Shown here: positions 1 through 9,055 of the stretch, piece after piece
Numbering within the stretch: position 1 is the stretch's first letter
Layout of the letters: every line of letters starts with the position of its first letter
Assembly: GCA_025459175.1 (NCBI GenBank)
Contig: JALORC010000027.1
Coordinates: forward strand, 1 to 58,325
Length of the DNA stretch: 58,325 nucleotides
Reading direction: 5' to 3'
DNA from: Planctomycetota bacterium
GTDB lineage: Bacteria > Planctomycetota > UBA1135 > UBA2386
Made by a program: the position numbers and the translations under genes
Notes under the pieces: generated by a model
Seen by the model: the letters and a program-made list of their open reading frames with translations, nothing else
What the model was told of the DNA's origin: nothing
The model's database searches: none

Positions 1-1
1 C

Positions 2-3000
2 TGGATCGAACGCCACGGCCGCAGCCAGCAGGTGATCGAGATCGAGCACCGCGAGGCCCTGCTGAGCTTCGGCAACGACGCCGAGCGCACCTATGACTAC
101 CTGCGCCGCCAGCTCGGCAGCAGCTACGACCACCAGCGGGTGGTGCCGGGCGCGAAGTCGGACCTGCCGGTGTCGCTCGACCCGAACCTGCTGTCGCCGA
201 CCTTGCTGACGCAGCGAGCCCTGGCGAACTATCCGGGCACGGTGCAGGGCTTCACGCCGCGGGCGCTGCCGGGCCTCGCCGGCACCCAGCTCGAGCCGAA
301 CACACTGCGCGACTGGCTGCAGCGCCTCGATCGCCCCGATGTCGACAACCTGCCGGCGCTGGTGGTGCGCGAGCTCGAACGGCGCGAGAGCGGCGGCTTC
401 GGCTCGATGCCGATCCACGGCCAGCTGCGGCGCGCCCAGCTCGAGGAATGCCTGCGGCTGCGGCCGGCCCTGCTGCAGGACCCGCGCTTCGTGGCCGCCT
501 ACCTGACCCGGCTGCAGCCGGATGCCGATCTCGCGTGGCAGCTCGATCCGGCGGCGCGCGCCGCCCAGCTGCAGCGGCTGTGGGAGTTCGTGCAGCGCCT
601 GTCGCCGGCGTTCAACTCGCTGAAGGCGCACGTGCTCGGCCACTGGCTGCAGCACGACCTGAGCCAGGGCGCCCCCGACCGCGATCGCTTCCTCGCCTAC
701 ATCCGCCTGCCGCGCCGCGACGGCCACACCGCGAAGACGCTGCTGGAGCGCGTGCAGCGCGCCGAGGAGTATGTGGACCTGCGGCAGGCCCCGCCGACGC
801 TGCTGCCGGCGCTGCGCAGCGACGACGAGCTGCTGCGCGCGTGCCTCGAGCACTTCTTCGCCCGCGAGGACACCTTCCAGCCCTACGCCGAGTTCCTCGA
901 CGGCGAGTGGCTGCAGCGCGTGTTCGCCGAGACCAAGCTGCTGCTCGGCCAGGGCGACCTCGAGCGCATGTATTCGCTGCTCGGTGACCCGAGCCGCACC
1001 GCCGAACTCGAGCGCCGCATCGAACTGCGCTTCCCGGCCGACCTGCGCACCCACTTCGCCGCCGACGACGCCGTGCAGCTGGCGCTCGAGACCAAGAACG
1101 TGCGCACGCTGCTGGTCAAGGTGTTCGCGATCGACGCGTTCCGCTACCACCAGGAGAAGCAGAAGGAGGTCGACGCCAGCATCGACCTCGACGGCGTGGT
1201 CGCCAACTTCGAGCAGACCTTCGACTACCCCGAGCCGCCGATGCGCCGCGTGCGCCGCAGCTTCGACCTGCCGATGCTGCGCGAGGCCGGCACCTACGTG
1301 GTCGAGTTCGTCGGCAACGGCATCAGCAGCCGCGCGGTCGTGCACAAGGGCGAGCTGCGGTTGGTCGAGCGCACCGCCGCCGGTGGCCAGCTGCTGCGCG
1401 TCTACGACGAGGCCGGCCGCCACCTGAAGACCGCGACGGCGTGGTTCGGAGGCCGCGACTACCTGGCCGACGAACGCGGCGACATCCTGCTGCCGTTCTC
1501 GACCAAGCCCGGCGACAAGAAGATCGTGCTGCGCGCCGGCAACCGCTCGTCGATGGCGACCATGCAGCACCGCGGCGAGAGCTACGCGCTGCACGGCAGC
1601 GCCCACGTCGAACGCGAGCAGCTGGTCGCCGGCCAGAAGGCCAAGGTGCTGGTGCGCCCGCAGCTGCAGCTCGACGGCCACGAGGTGGCGCTGGCCCTGC
1701 TCGAACAGCGCGTGCTGGTGATCACCGCCACCGACCTCGACGGTCTGCAGACCACACAGGAAGTGCGCGATCCGCAGCTGGTCGACGAACGCGAACTGGT
1801 GCACGAGATCACGGTGCCCGAGCGCCTGCAGAGCCTGCAGGTCGTGCTGCGCGGCGTGGTCAAGGACCTCGCCGGCAAGGAAGTGCCGCTGAGCGGTGCG
1901 GTGTCGACGTTCGCGATCAACGGCATCGACGCGGGCGCGGAGACCGGCAGTCCGCTGCTGCTGCGCACCAGTGCCGGCTACGCGATCGAACTGCGCGGCA
2001 AGAACGGTGAGCTGCAGGCCGGCCGGGTCTGCAGCCTGCACCTGCAGCACCGCGACTACGTCGACGCCATCGACACGCAGCTGCAGAGCGACGCCGCGGG
2101 GCGCATCCTGCTCGGCGCGCTGCCGGGCTGCCTGTCGGTGCGCGTGCAACCGATCGGCGGCACCGAGGTCAGTTACGACCTGACCGCGGCGCGCGTGCGA
2201 CTGCCGGAAGCACTGCACGGCCGCGTCGGCGAGACGCTGCGGGTGCCGCTGACCGGCGGCATCACCGCACCGAGCCGCGGCGAGTTCTCGCTGCTCGGCC
2301 ACGAACGCGACGAGTTCGCCCGCCTGGCGGTGCAGGACGGCATGCTCGAACTGCGCGAGCTGCCGCCCGGCGACTACACGCTGCACCTGCACGCGACCGG
2401 CACCGTGATCCCGGTGCGCATCACCCGCGGTGAACGCGACGGCGGCCTGCTGGTCGGCCGCGACCGCATCCTCGGCGCCTCGCCGCAGCAGCCGCTGCAG
2501 CTGCGCCAGATCGCCATCGACGGCCAGGAGCTGGTGATCCGCGTCCAGAACAGCCGACCGGGCACGCGCGTGCACGTGATGACGACGCGCTACGTGCCGA
2601 CCACCGACCCGTTCCGTCAGCTGGCGGCGGGCCCGTCGCGCTCGCTACCCGCCTTCGGCACCGAACGCGCCGAGACGTCGTACCACGCCGGCCGCAAGCT
2701 AGGCGACGAGTACCGCTACGTGCTCGAGCGTCGCTTCGCGACCAAGTATGCGGGCAACATGCTCGCGCGGCCGAGCCTGCTGCTGAACCCGTGGCGGCTC
2801 GATGACTCCAGCAACGCGCCGGTCGGCCTCGGCGGCGGTGGCGGCGGTCGGTTCGGGGGCCGGGGCGGCGCCGGGCGCGCGATGGCGCCGGCCGGCGAGG
2901 GCATGGGCTACTTCGGCGTCGCCGGCGACGCCGGCGCGTTCGCCAACCTCGACTTCCTGCCGCGTGCAGCCGGCGTGCGCACCAACCTGACGGTCGCCGC

Positions 3001-6000
3001 CGACGGCACCGTGCGCGTGCCGCTCGCCGACCTCGGCGACGGCAGCCTCGTGCACGTGCTGGCGCTCGATGGCGCGCAGGCGGTGCGCGACACGCTGGTC
3101 CGCGACGAGACGCCGCTGGTGCCGCGCCCGCGCGCGCTGCCGAAGGCGCTCGACGGCAGCCAGCACTTCGTCGAACAGAAGCGCATCGAGTTCGTCGCCG
3201 CCGGCGCCACCACCAGGTTCGACGACGCGCGCTCGGCGCAGGTCGAGATCCAAGACTCGCTCGGCAGCGCGTTCCGGCTGCTGACGACGATCAGCAAGGA
3301 CCCCGAGCTGGCGAAGTTCGCGTTCCTGCTCGAGTGGCCGACCCTGAAGCCCGAGCGGCAGCGGCAGCTCTACAGCGAGCACGCGTGCCACGAGCTGCAC
3401 TTCTTCCTGTTCAAGAAGGACCCCGCGTTCTTCGCCGCGGTGGTCAAGCCGCTGCTCGCGAACAAGCTCGACCAGACGTTCCTCGACCACTGGTTGCTCG
3501 AGCACGACCTGCGCGGCTGGCTCGAGCCGTGGACGTTCGCGCGGTTGAACCTGATCGAACGCATCCTGCTGGCGCAGCGACTCGGCGGCGCCGAACGCGA
3601 TGCGATCGTGCGCAGCGTGCGCGAGGGGCTCGAGCTGCGGCCGGTCGATCGCGACCGCCTGGCGCAGCTGTTCGATCTGGCGCTGGCGAGTGAGCAGCTC
3701 GCCGACAAGTCGGAGGCACAGTTGGAGCTCGCGGAAGCCGAGCCGCGAGGCCCGGCCGACACGGTGCCGGGCCCGTCCTCGCCCGGCCCCGCCGGTCCGG
3801 CCACCGGCGGCGCTCCGGGCGCGCCGCCGAAGCTGCGCGCGGCGCGGTCCGCGGCCCCGATGCAGGACCGCCTGGAGAGCGCCAAGGAGAAGAAGGCCGA
3901 AGAAATGGCCGACGAGGACGGCAAGCCGGACGCCGGCTCCGCCGGCGCCGACGACTTCTTCCTCGGCCAGGCCAAGGACCGCAACGAGGAGCTGCGCCGC
4001 CGCGGCACCGCGCAGCCGCTCTACCGCGAGGTCGCGCGCACCAAGGTGATGGTCGAGCACAACTGGTGGCACCGCCGGCTCGAACAGACCACGCCCGATG
4101 TCGTCGCCCCCAACCAGTTCTGGCTCGACTTCGCGACCGCACCGGCCGGGCAGCCGTTCGCGTCGCCGGCGCTGGTGCAGGCCAGCACCAGCATGCTCGA
4201 GATGCTGATGGCGCTGGCGGTGCTCGACCTGCCGTTCACGCCGGGCAAGCACGAGATCACCGCCGACGGGCCGCAACGCACGCTGCGCGCGGCGTCGCCG
4301 CTGCTGCTGGTGCGCAAGGAGGTCGCGAAGGTCGAGGCCGCCACCGGCACGGCCCCGCTGCTGGTCGGCCAGAACTTCTTCCGCCTCGACGACCGCTACC
4401 GGTTCGAGGACGGCGAACGCCGCGATGCGTTCGTCACCGACGAGTTCCTGGTCAACGTGCCGTACGGCTGCCAGGTCGTGGTCACCAACCCGACCTCGAG
4501 CAAGCGTTCGGCCGAAGTGCTGCTGCAGATCCCGGCCGGCGCGGTGCCGGTGCAGAAGGGCTTCTGGCAGAAGGGCACAGGCGTCGAGCTCGAGCCGTAC
4601 GCGACCCGCACCATCGAGTACGCGTTCTACTTCCCGGCCACCGGCGAGTTCGCGCACTACCCGGTGCACGCCGCCGAGAAGGGCAAGCTGGTCGCCAACG
4701 CCGAGCCGCGCACGCTGCGCGTCGTCGGCGAGCCGAGCAAGGTCGACACCGGCTCGTGGGAGCACGTGTCGCAGCAGGGCACCGCGGCCGAGGTGATGAC
4801 CCACCTCGACAACGCCAACATCCAACGCCTCGATCTCGGCCGCATCGCCTGGCGCATGAAGGACCGCGAGTTCTTCACCGCGACCTTGGCGAAGCTGCGC
4901 GATCGCCACGTCTATGACGACACGCTGTGGTCGTACGCGCTGCTGCACCGCGACCAGACCGCGGCGCGCGAGTACCTGCGCCACGCCGACAGCCTGCTGC
5001 AACAGTGCGGCGCGTGGCTGCGTTCGCCGCTGGTCGACATCGACCCGGTCGAACGCCACCGCTACCAGCACCTCGAGCTCGATCCGCTGGTGCACGCGCG
5101 CGCGCACCAGCTCGGTTCGCAGCGCATGCTCGGCAACCAGCACCTGGTGGCCCAGTACGGCCAGCTGCTGAACATCCTCGGCTACCACCCGAAGCTCGAC
5201 AGCAACGACTGGCTGGTGGTGACCTACTACCTGCTGCTGCAGGACCGCATCGCGGAAGGCCTCGAAGCCTTCGCGAAGATCGACCCGGCGCAGATCACGA
5301 CCGCGGTCCAGTACGACTACCTGGCGGCCTACCTGTGCTTCTTCACCGGCGACACGCAGAAGGCGCGCGGGCTCGCCGAGCAGCACAAGGACCACCCGGT
5401 CGTGCACTGGCAGCAGCGCTTCCGCACCGTGCTGACGCAGCTCGACGAAGCCGCCGGCAAGGGTGCCGGGGTCACCGGCGAGCCGATCGCCGATGCCGCC
5501 GCCAAGGCACCGGCGCTCGAACTCGCGGTGTCGGGCACCACGCTGTCGATCGCGCACAAGAACGTCGACCGCTGCGAGGTGCGCTACTACGAACTCGACG
5601 TCGAGTTCGCGTTCTCGGCGCAGCCGTTCGCCAGCGCCGACGGCACCGCGGCCGCGTTCGTGCAGCCGACGCTCAGTGAGGAGCGCCAGCTGCCGCAGGG
5701 CGAGACCCAGCTCGCGTTCGAGCTGCCGGAGCGGTTCCGGCGCAAGAACGTGCTGGTCGAGGTCCGCGCGCAGGGCCTCGTGCGCAGCAAGCAGTACTTC
5801 GCCAACGCGATGTCGGTGCGCTTCCTCGAGTCGTTCGGCCAGGTCGCGGTGACCACGCCGGACACGCAGGCGCCGCTGCCGAAGACCTACGTCAAGGTGT
5901 TCGCCAGGCTCGCCGACGGCACGGTGCGCTTCCACAAGGACGGCTACACCGACCTGCGCGGCCGCTTCGACTACGCGTCGCTGTCGGACGACCCGAACGC

Positions 6001-6082
6001 CGGGGCGCAGCGCTACGCGGTGCTGGTGCTCGACGAGCAGCGCGGGGCGTTGATCCGCGAAGTGGCGCCGCCGGCGAAGTGA
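2..6082 (+). CDS. Giant alpha-2-macroglobulin-like / MG-domain protein, 5'-truncated
   Basis: The reading frame is open from the left edge, so the true start lies outside the window; a GTG at 32 is only an internal codon. About 2,026 residues are visible. The first third is helical. Residues ~410-760 are a series of beta-rich segments that look like macroglobulin or carrier-type Ig-like modules. A Gly-rich stretch encoded near 2836-2940 and a Pro/Gly/Ala plus charged linker near 3750-4010 separate regions. The stretch encoded at 4300-4720 (VPYGCQVVVTNPT) resembles the bait/receptor half of bacterial A2M-like proteins. I see no CxEQ thioester motif, so covalent trapping is unlikely. No signal peptide can be judged because the N-terminus is missing. 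The family call is by overall look and is moderate; it could simply be a planctomycete-specific surface protein. Confidence 0.6.
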   Translation, partial: WIERHGRSQQVIEIEHREALLSFGNDAERTYDYLRRQLGSSYDHQRVVPGAKSDLPVSLDPNLLSPTLLTQRALANYPGTVQGFTPRALPGLAGTQLEPNTLRDWLQRLDRPDVDNLPALVVRELERRESGGFGSMPIHGQLRRAQLEECLRLRPALLQDPRFVAAYLTRLQPDADLAWQLDPAARAAQLQRLWEFVQRLSPAFNSLKAHVLGHWLQHDLSQGAPDRDRFLAYIRLPRRDGHTAKTLLERVQRAEEYVDLRQAPPTLLPALRSDDELLRACLEHFFAREDTFQPYAEFLDGEWLQRVFAETKLLLGQGDLERMYSLLGDPSRTAELERRIELRFPADLRTHFAADDAVQLALETKNVRTLLVKVFAIDAFRYHQEKQKEVDASIDLDGVVANFEQTFDYPEPPMRRVRRSFDLPMLREAGTYVVEFVGNGISSRAVVHKGELRLVERTAAGGQLLRVYDEAGRHLKTATAWFGGRDYLADERGDILLPFSTKPGDKKIVLRAGNRSSMATMQHRGESYALHGSAHVEREQLVAGQKAKVLVRPQLQLDGHEVALALLEQRVLVITATDLDGLQTTQEVRDPQLVDERELVHEITVPERLQSLQVVLRGVVKDLAGKEVPLSGAVSTFAINGIDAGAETGSPLLLRTSAGYAIELRGKNGELQAGRVCSLHLQHRDYVDAIDTQLQSDAAGRILLGALPGCLSVRVQPIGGTEVSYDLTAARVRLPEALHGRVGETLRVPLTGGITAPSRGEFSLLGHERDEFARLAVQDGMLELRELPPGDYTLHLHATGTVIPVRITRGERDGGLLVGRDRILGASPQQPLQLRQIAIDGQELVIRVQNSRPGTRVHVMTTRYVPTTDPFRQLAAGPSRSLPAFGTERAETSYHAGRKLGDEYRYVLERRFATKYAGNMLARPSLLLNPWRLDDSSNAPVGLGGGGGGRFGGRGGAGRAMAPAGEGMGYFGVAGDAGAFANLDFLPRAAGVRTNLTVAADGTVRVPLADLGDGSLVHVLALDGAQAVRDTLVRDETPLVPRPRALPKALDGSQHFVEQKRIEFVAAGATTRFDDARSAQVEIQDSLGSAFRLLTTISKDPELAKFAFLLEWPTLKPERQRQLYSEHACHELHFFLFKKDPAFFAAVVKPLLANKLDQTFLDHWLLEHDLRGWLEPWTFARLNLIERILLAQRLGGAERDAIVRSVREGLELRPVDRDRLAQLFDLALASEQLADKSEAQLELAEAEPRGPADTVPGPSSPGPAGPATGGAPGAPPKLRAARSAAPMQDRLESAKEKKAEEMADEDGKPDAGSAGADDFFLGQAKDRNEELRRRGTAQPLYREVARTKVMVEHNWWHRRLEQTTPDVVAPNQFWLDFATAPAGQPFASPALVQASTSMLEMLMALAVLDLPFTPGKHEITADGPQRTLRAASPLLLVRKEVAKVEAATGTAPLLVGQNFFRLDDRYRFEDGERRDAFVTDEFLVNVPYGCQVVVTNPTSSKRSAEVLLQIPAGAVPVQKGFWQKGTGVELEPYATRTIEYAFYFPATGEFAHYPVHAAEKGKLVANAEPRTLRVVGEPSKVDTGSWEHVSQQGTAAEVMTHLDNANIQRLDLGRIAWRMKDREFFTATLAKLRDRHVYDDTLWSYALLHRDQTAAREYLRHADSLLQQCGAWLRSPLVDIDPVERHRYQHLELDPLVHARAHQLGSQRMLGNQHLVAQYGQLLNILGYHPKLDSNDWLVVTYYLLLQDRIAEGLEAFAKIDPAQITTAVQYDYLAAYLCFFTGDTQKARGLAEQHKDHPVVHWQQRFRTVLTQLDEAAGKGAGVTGEPIADAAAKAPALELAVSGTTLSIAHKNVDRCEVRYYELDVEFAFSAQPFASADGTAAAFVQPTLSEERQLPQGETQLAFELPERFRRKNVLVEVRAQGLVRSKQYFANAMSVRFLESFGQVAVTTPDTQAPLPKTYVKVFARLADGTVRFHKDGYTDLRGRFDYASLSDDPNAGAQRYAVLVLDEQRGALIREVAPPAK

Positions 6083-6198
6083 TCGCATCTCACGCCGGCG
6101 CCTCGAGCGCTCACGAACCGCCCGCTGCCATCGAGGCTCGGCCGCGCGGCGTGGCCAGGACTGCGCCAATCGTGAAGGGCCGCGGCGCCTGCTCTCGT

Positions 6199-6220
6199 TC
6201 GGGAAGTACCCTTTTCCCGA
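6199..6220. promoter_or_regulatory. Inverted repeat just upstream of the LamG-like gene
   Basis: TCGGGAA (6199-6205) and TTCCCGA (6214-6220) form a perfect 7-bp inverted repeat with an 8-nt spacer, ending 5 nt before the ATG at 6226. It lies 117 nt after the stop of the giant gene. It could be a terminator hairpin for that gene, an operator, or an mRNA structure covering the next start. No T-run follows it. Confidence 0.3.
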
Positions 6221-6225
6221 TCCCC

Positions 6226-7371
6226 ATGCTCCGCACCGCTCTCACGGTCTCCCTTTCCCTGACCCTCGCCGCCCCGACCACCGCCCAGGACTTGCTGCTC
6301 TACAAGTTCGAGGGAGCCTGCACCAACGAGGTCATCAACTACGCGCCGTTCGGCCTCGGCAACGGCACGCTGCAGGTCGGTGTCGGCACCGGCTTCGCCC
6401 CGGGCTACGTCGGCGAGGCGCTGGGCGGCGGCAACACCTTCACCAACGTGCGCAACCTGGTGCTGACCGGCTGGGATCCATCGGTCGACCCGATCACCAC
6501 CAACCTGACGCTGGCACTCTGGGCTCGCCAGGCGACCAACGTGACCACCACGCCCTCCTACTTCTGCGGCATGGACAACAGCGGCTTCCGCCTGTTCACC
6601 AGCGGTGCGGCCGGCAACGGGGTCTATCTGCGCTCGACCGGCAGCGCCCTCCCGGACCTGTTGCTGCCCGACACGGTCACGAACTTCGTGGCACTGGCGG
6701 CCACCAACTGGGTGCACCTCGCGGTGACGATCGACGGCGGCACGGGAACGGCGATCTGGTATGTCAACGGCAGCTCGGTGCTGACCGTGCCCGGCTACAC
6801 CGGTCTCAACATCAGCGGGCCCGGCGAGTTCGTGGTCGGCGGTTACGCCATCACCGGCGATTCGTCGCACCACGTCGACGAGTTCCTGCTCAGCCGCCGT
6901 CTCTACACCGCCGCCGAGATCGCCCTGCTCGCGAACGGCACCCGCGCCGGGGTCGGCACCTATACGTCGGGTTCGACCACACAGTGCAACAGCGGCGTCG
7001 TGACCATCGACACCGTCGGCGGCCGGCCCGCCATCGGCAACCTGACGCACGGCATCCGCATCACGGCCGCCGCCCCGAGCCTCTGGTTGCTGCTCTATGG
7101 CGAGACCCGCTGCACGTTCGCCGGCTCGCTGCCGCTGCCGCTGGCCGGCGCCACGCTGCTGCCGCAGTTGAACGGCTGCACGATCCTCGCCGATGCGCCG
7201 ATCCTGCTGTCCGGCTTCACCACCGGCCCCGGTGCGCCGGCGATCGTGCCGCTGCCGATCACCGCGACGACACCGATGGGCGCCTGGGCCTGGTGCCAGG
7301 CGCTGACGATCCAGCTCGGCAGCAACGCCATCGCCATGTCGGACGGTCTCGCGATCAGCGTCGGCAACTGA
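6226..7371 (+). CDS. Secreted LamG/concanavalin A-like domain protein
   Basis: This is a 381-residue protein. The ATG at 6226 was chosen because it begins a clear signal peptide (MLRTALTVSLSLTLAAPTTAQ); the frame is open further upstream but without secretion character. Residues ~22-245 form a LamG-like jelly roll: it opens with LLLYKFEG, has the NLTLALWAR and NWVHLAVTIDG strands, then WYVNG and a closing HHVDEFLLSRRLYTAAEI segment, the usual end of LamG_3 domains. The last ~120 residues are a second beta-rich domain ending in an aliphatic/WCQAL pattern similar to the ends of other exported proteins in this window. The likely role is carbohydrate or matrix binding outside the cytoplasm. There is no catalytic motif. 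A short inverted repeat lies directly upstream. Confidence 0.85.
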   Translation: MLRTALTVSLSLTLAAPTTAQDLLLYKFEGACTNEVINYAPFGLGNGTLQVGVGTGFAPGYVGEALGGGNTFTNVRNLVLTGWDPSVDPITTNLTLALWARQATNVTTTPSYFCGMDNSGFRLFTSGAAGNGVYLRSTGSALPDLLLPDTVTNFVALAATNWVHLAVTIDGGTGTAIWYVNGSSVLTVPGYTGLNISGPGEFVVGGYAITGDSSHHVDEFLLSRRLYTAAEIALLANGTRAGVGTYTSGSTTQCNSGVVTIDTVGGRPAIGNLTHGIRITAAAPSLWLLLYGETRCTFAGSLPLPLAGATLLPQLNGCTILADAPILLSGFTTGPGAPAIVPLPITATTPMGAWAWCQALTIQLGSNAIAMSDGLAISVGN

Positions 7372-7468
7372 TCGCCGCCAGCGCGACGGAGCCGACGGCG
7401 AGGTTCCCCGGTAGCCGATCGAACCCTGCACACCAATGGCGGTGATCGCGACCGTGGATCGCAGGGGT

Positions 7469-7496
7469 TTGCCGCGCAGCCGCGGCGACCGACAAT
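7469..7496 (+). promoter_or_regulatory. Sigma70-like promoter, possibly leaderless, for the propeller protein
   Basis: TTGCCG (7469-7474) and GACAAT (7491-7496) are separated by 16 nt. The ATG at 7503 begins only 6 nt after the -10-like hexamer and has no Shine-Dalgarno sequence, which would give a leaderless or nearly leaderless mRNA. Pattern match only. Confidence 0.35.
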
Positions 7497-7502
7497 GCGC
7501 CG

Positions 7503-8981
7503 ATGGTAACAAGAAGGATCTTGCCGTGCTTGGCCCCGGGGATCGCGTTTGCCGCGACCAGCCTTGCTCTCACAGCCCAGTGTTCGCCGGCTCCGGTGTG
7601 GGCACCCTGGGCGCTCGGCCCACAAGGCTCGGTTCCGGTCGTGCTGTCGCACTCGAGCGGCAACGTCCATGCCTGTGGCACGTTCGCCGCGCCCGGCGGT
7701 GGCAGCTTCACCGGCGTCGCGGTGCGGCAGGCAGGTGCCTGGCTGCCGGTCGGGAGCGGTTCGCCGTCGGCCAGTCAGCTCGTCGAGTTGCCCGGCGGCC
7801 TGCTCATTGCCGCGGGCTCGTTCGCCACGGCCGGTGGCTCGCCGGCTGCCAACATCGCGCGCTGGGATGGCGCCGCATGGTCCGCGCTCGGTGCGGGTGT
7901 CGATGGCCCGGTGTTGGTCATGCGCGTGGCGCAAAACGGCGACCTCGTGGTCGGCGGCTCCTTCGCGCAGGCCGGCGGCACTGCCGCACCGTTCCTCGCC
8001 CGGTGGAACGGCAGCAGCTGGTCGGGATTCCCGTCCGGGCCAACGACGACCGTGACCGCACTCGCGATCGCGCCGAACGGCGAGCTGTTCGCGAACGGCT
8101 TCGCCAACGGCATCGCGCGCTGGAATGGCAGCGGCTGGCAGGCACTGGGCACCGCCACGGCCGTGCGCAGCCTGCACGTCCGCCCGGACGGGGAACTGCT
8201 GGCCGCGATCGGCAACAGCGTGTCCCGCTGGGACGGCAGCGGTTGGGCCTTCGCACTGCAGGTGTCCGGCGGCCTGGCCAGTCCTTTCGGCATGCTCGAT
8301 CTGCCGAGTGGGGAGCTGCTGGTGTTCGGTGGGTTCCAGACGTTCGTGGCGGCCGGCATTCCGCTGGTGGAGCCGGCGCGTGGTGTGGCAGTGCGCCGCG
8401 GCACGACCTGGTCGGGCAACGGCTCGCTGAGTGGCTTGCCGACCTGGACCCAGTTCCACTCGATCCGGACCGCGACGGTGACGAGCGCGGGGGACGTGCT
8501 GCTGGCTGGATTTCTGCCGCTGCCCCCGAGCGGCGGGATGGTCGCGGTCCAACGGATGGGCACGACGTGCCCGGCGACGGTCACCGACCTCGGCGGCGGC
8601 TGTGTCGGGCCCGCCGGCAGCAACCTGCTGGTGCCGGTGACCCTGCCCTGGGTCGGCGCGACGTTCCGGGCGACCGCGAGCCAGCTGCCTGCCCCGGCGC
8701 TCGGGGCGGTGGTGTTCGGCTTCGCGCCGTCGCTGTTGCCACTGATCAGCTTGTTCCCGACCGCGTTGCCGGGTTGCCAGCTGCTGGTGACGCCGGATCT
8801 GGTGTCGACGCCGTTCGTGCCCGCGGGCAGCACGGTGGCGGAGATCAGCCTACCGCCGGTCCTGGCGCTGGCCGGCGCTTCGCTGTTCGCGCAGGTGGTG
8901 GCGATCCAGCTCGATGCGGCCGGCGGCTTCGTGGCGGTGACGAGCACGAACGCGCTGCGGGCGACCCTCGGTTCGTACTGA
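7503..8981 (+). CDS. Secreted beta-propeller-like repeat protein with shared C-terminal domain
   Basis: The protein has 492 residues and a signal peptide in the first ~25 (hydrophobic core AFAATSLALTAQ). Residues ~40-350 consist of repeats of about 40 residues of the type 'GDLVVGGSFAQAGG...LARWNG..W', in which Gly-rich G-G-x-F turns alternate with ARWxGxxW strands; this matches delta-60/kelch-like propeller blades. From ~355 a Cys-containing segment (CPATVTDLGGGC) leads into a C-terminal beta-sandwich domain with LPGCQLL and a final TNALRATLGSY. It is a clear paralogue of the protein at 49090-50580, sharing both repeat type and C-terminal end. It is probably a structural or binding protein at the cell surface. 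No enzyme motif was seen. Confidence 0.85.
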   Translation: MVTRRILPCLAPGIAFAATSLALTAQCSPAPVWAPWALGPQGSVPVVLSHSSGNVHACGTFAAPGGGSFTGVAVRQAGAWLPVGSGSPSASQLVELPGGLLIAAGSFATAGGSPAANIARWDGAAWSALGAGVDGPVLVMRVAQNGDLVVGGSFAQAGGTAAPFLARWNGSSWSGFPSGPTTTVTALAIAPNGELFANGFANGIARWNGSGWQALGTATAVRSLHVRPDGELLAAIGNSVSRWDGSGWAFALQVSGGLASPFGMLDLPSGELLVFGGFQTFVAAGIPLVEPARGVAVRRGTTWSGNGSLSGLPTWTQFHSIRTATVTSAGDVLLAGFLPLPPSGGMVAVQRMGTTCPATVTDLGGGCVGPAGSNLLVPVTLPWVGATFRATASQLPAPALGAVVFGFAPSLLPLISLFPTALPGCQLLVTPDLVSTPFVPAGSTVAEISLPPVLALAGASLFAQVVAIQLDAAGGFVAVTSTNALRATLGSY

Positions 8982-9007
8982 CCGCACGCCGCCGATCCAC
9001 GGACCAA

Positions 9008-9018
9008 CACCGCCGGTG
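9008..9018. terminator. Weak hairpin between convergent genes
   Basis: CACCG-C-CGGTG sits in the 74-nt gap between the convergent stops at 8981 and 9056. Longer imperfect arms (from GGAC at 9001 to GTCC at 9024) could extend it. There is no T-run, so this is only a candidate. Confidence 0.2.
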
Positions 9019-9055
9019 GTGTCCGAAGCCCGCGACGGTCGCCGCCCGCCGACGC

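Noticed and set aside
2699..6169. 1,156-codon open frame on the minus strand opposite the giant gene
   Set aside because: It is Arg/Glu/Val/Leu-rich noise produced by the codon bias of the real plus-strand gene; no domain or signal is visible.
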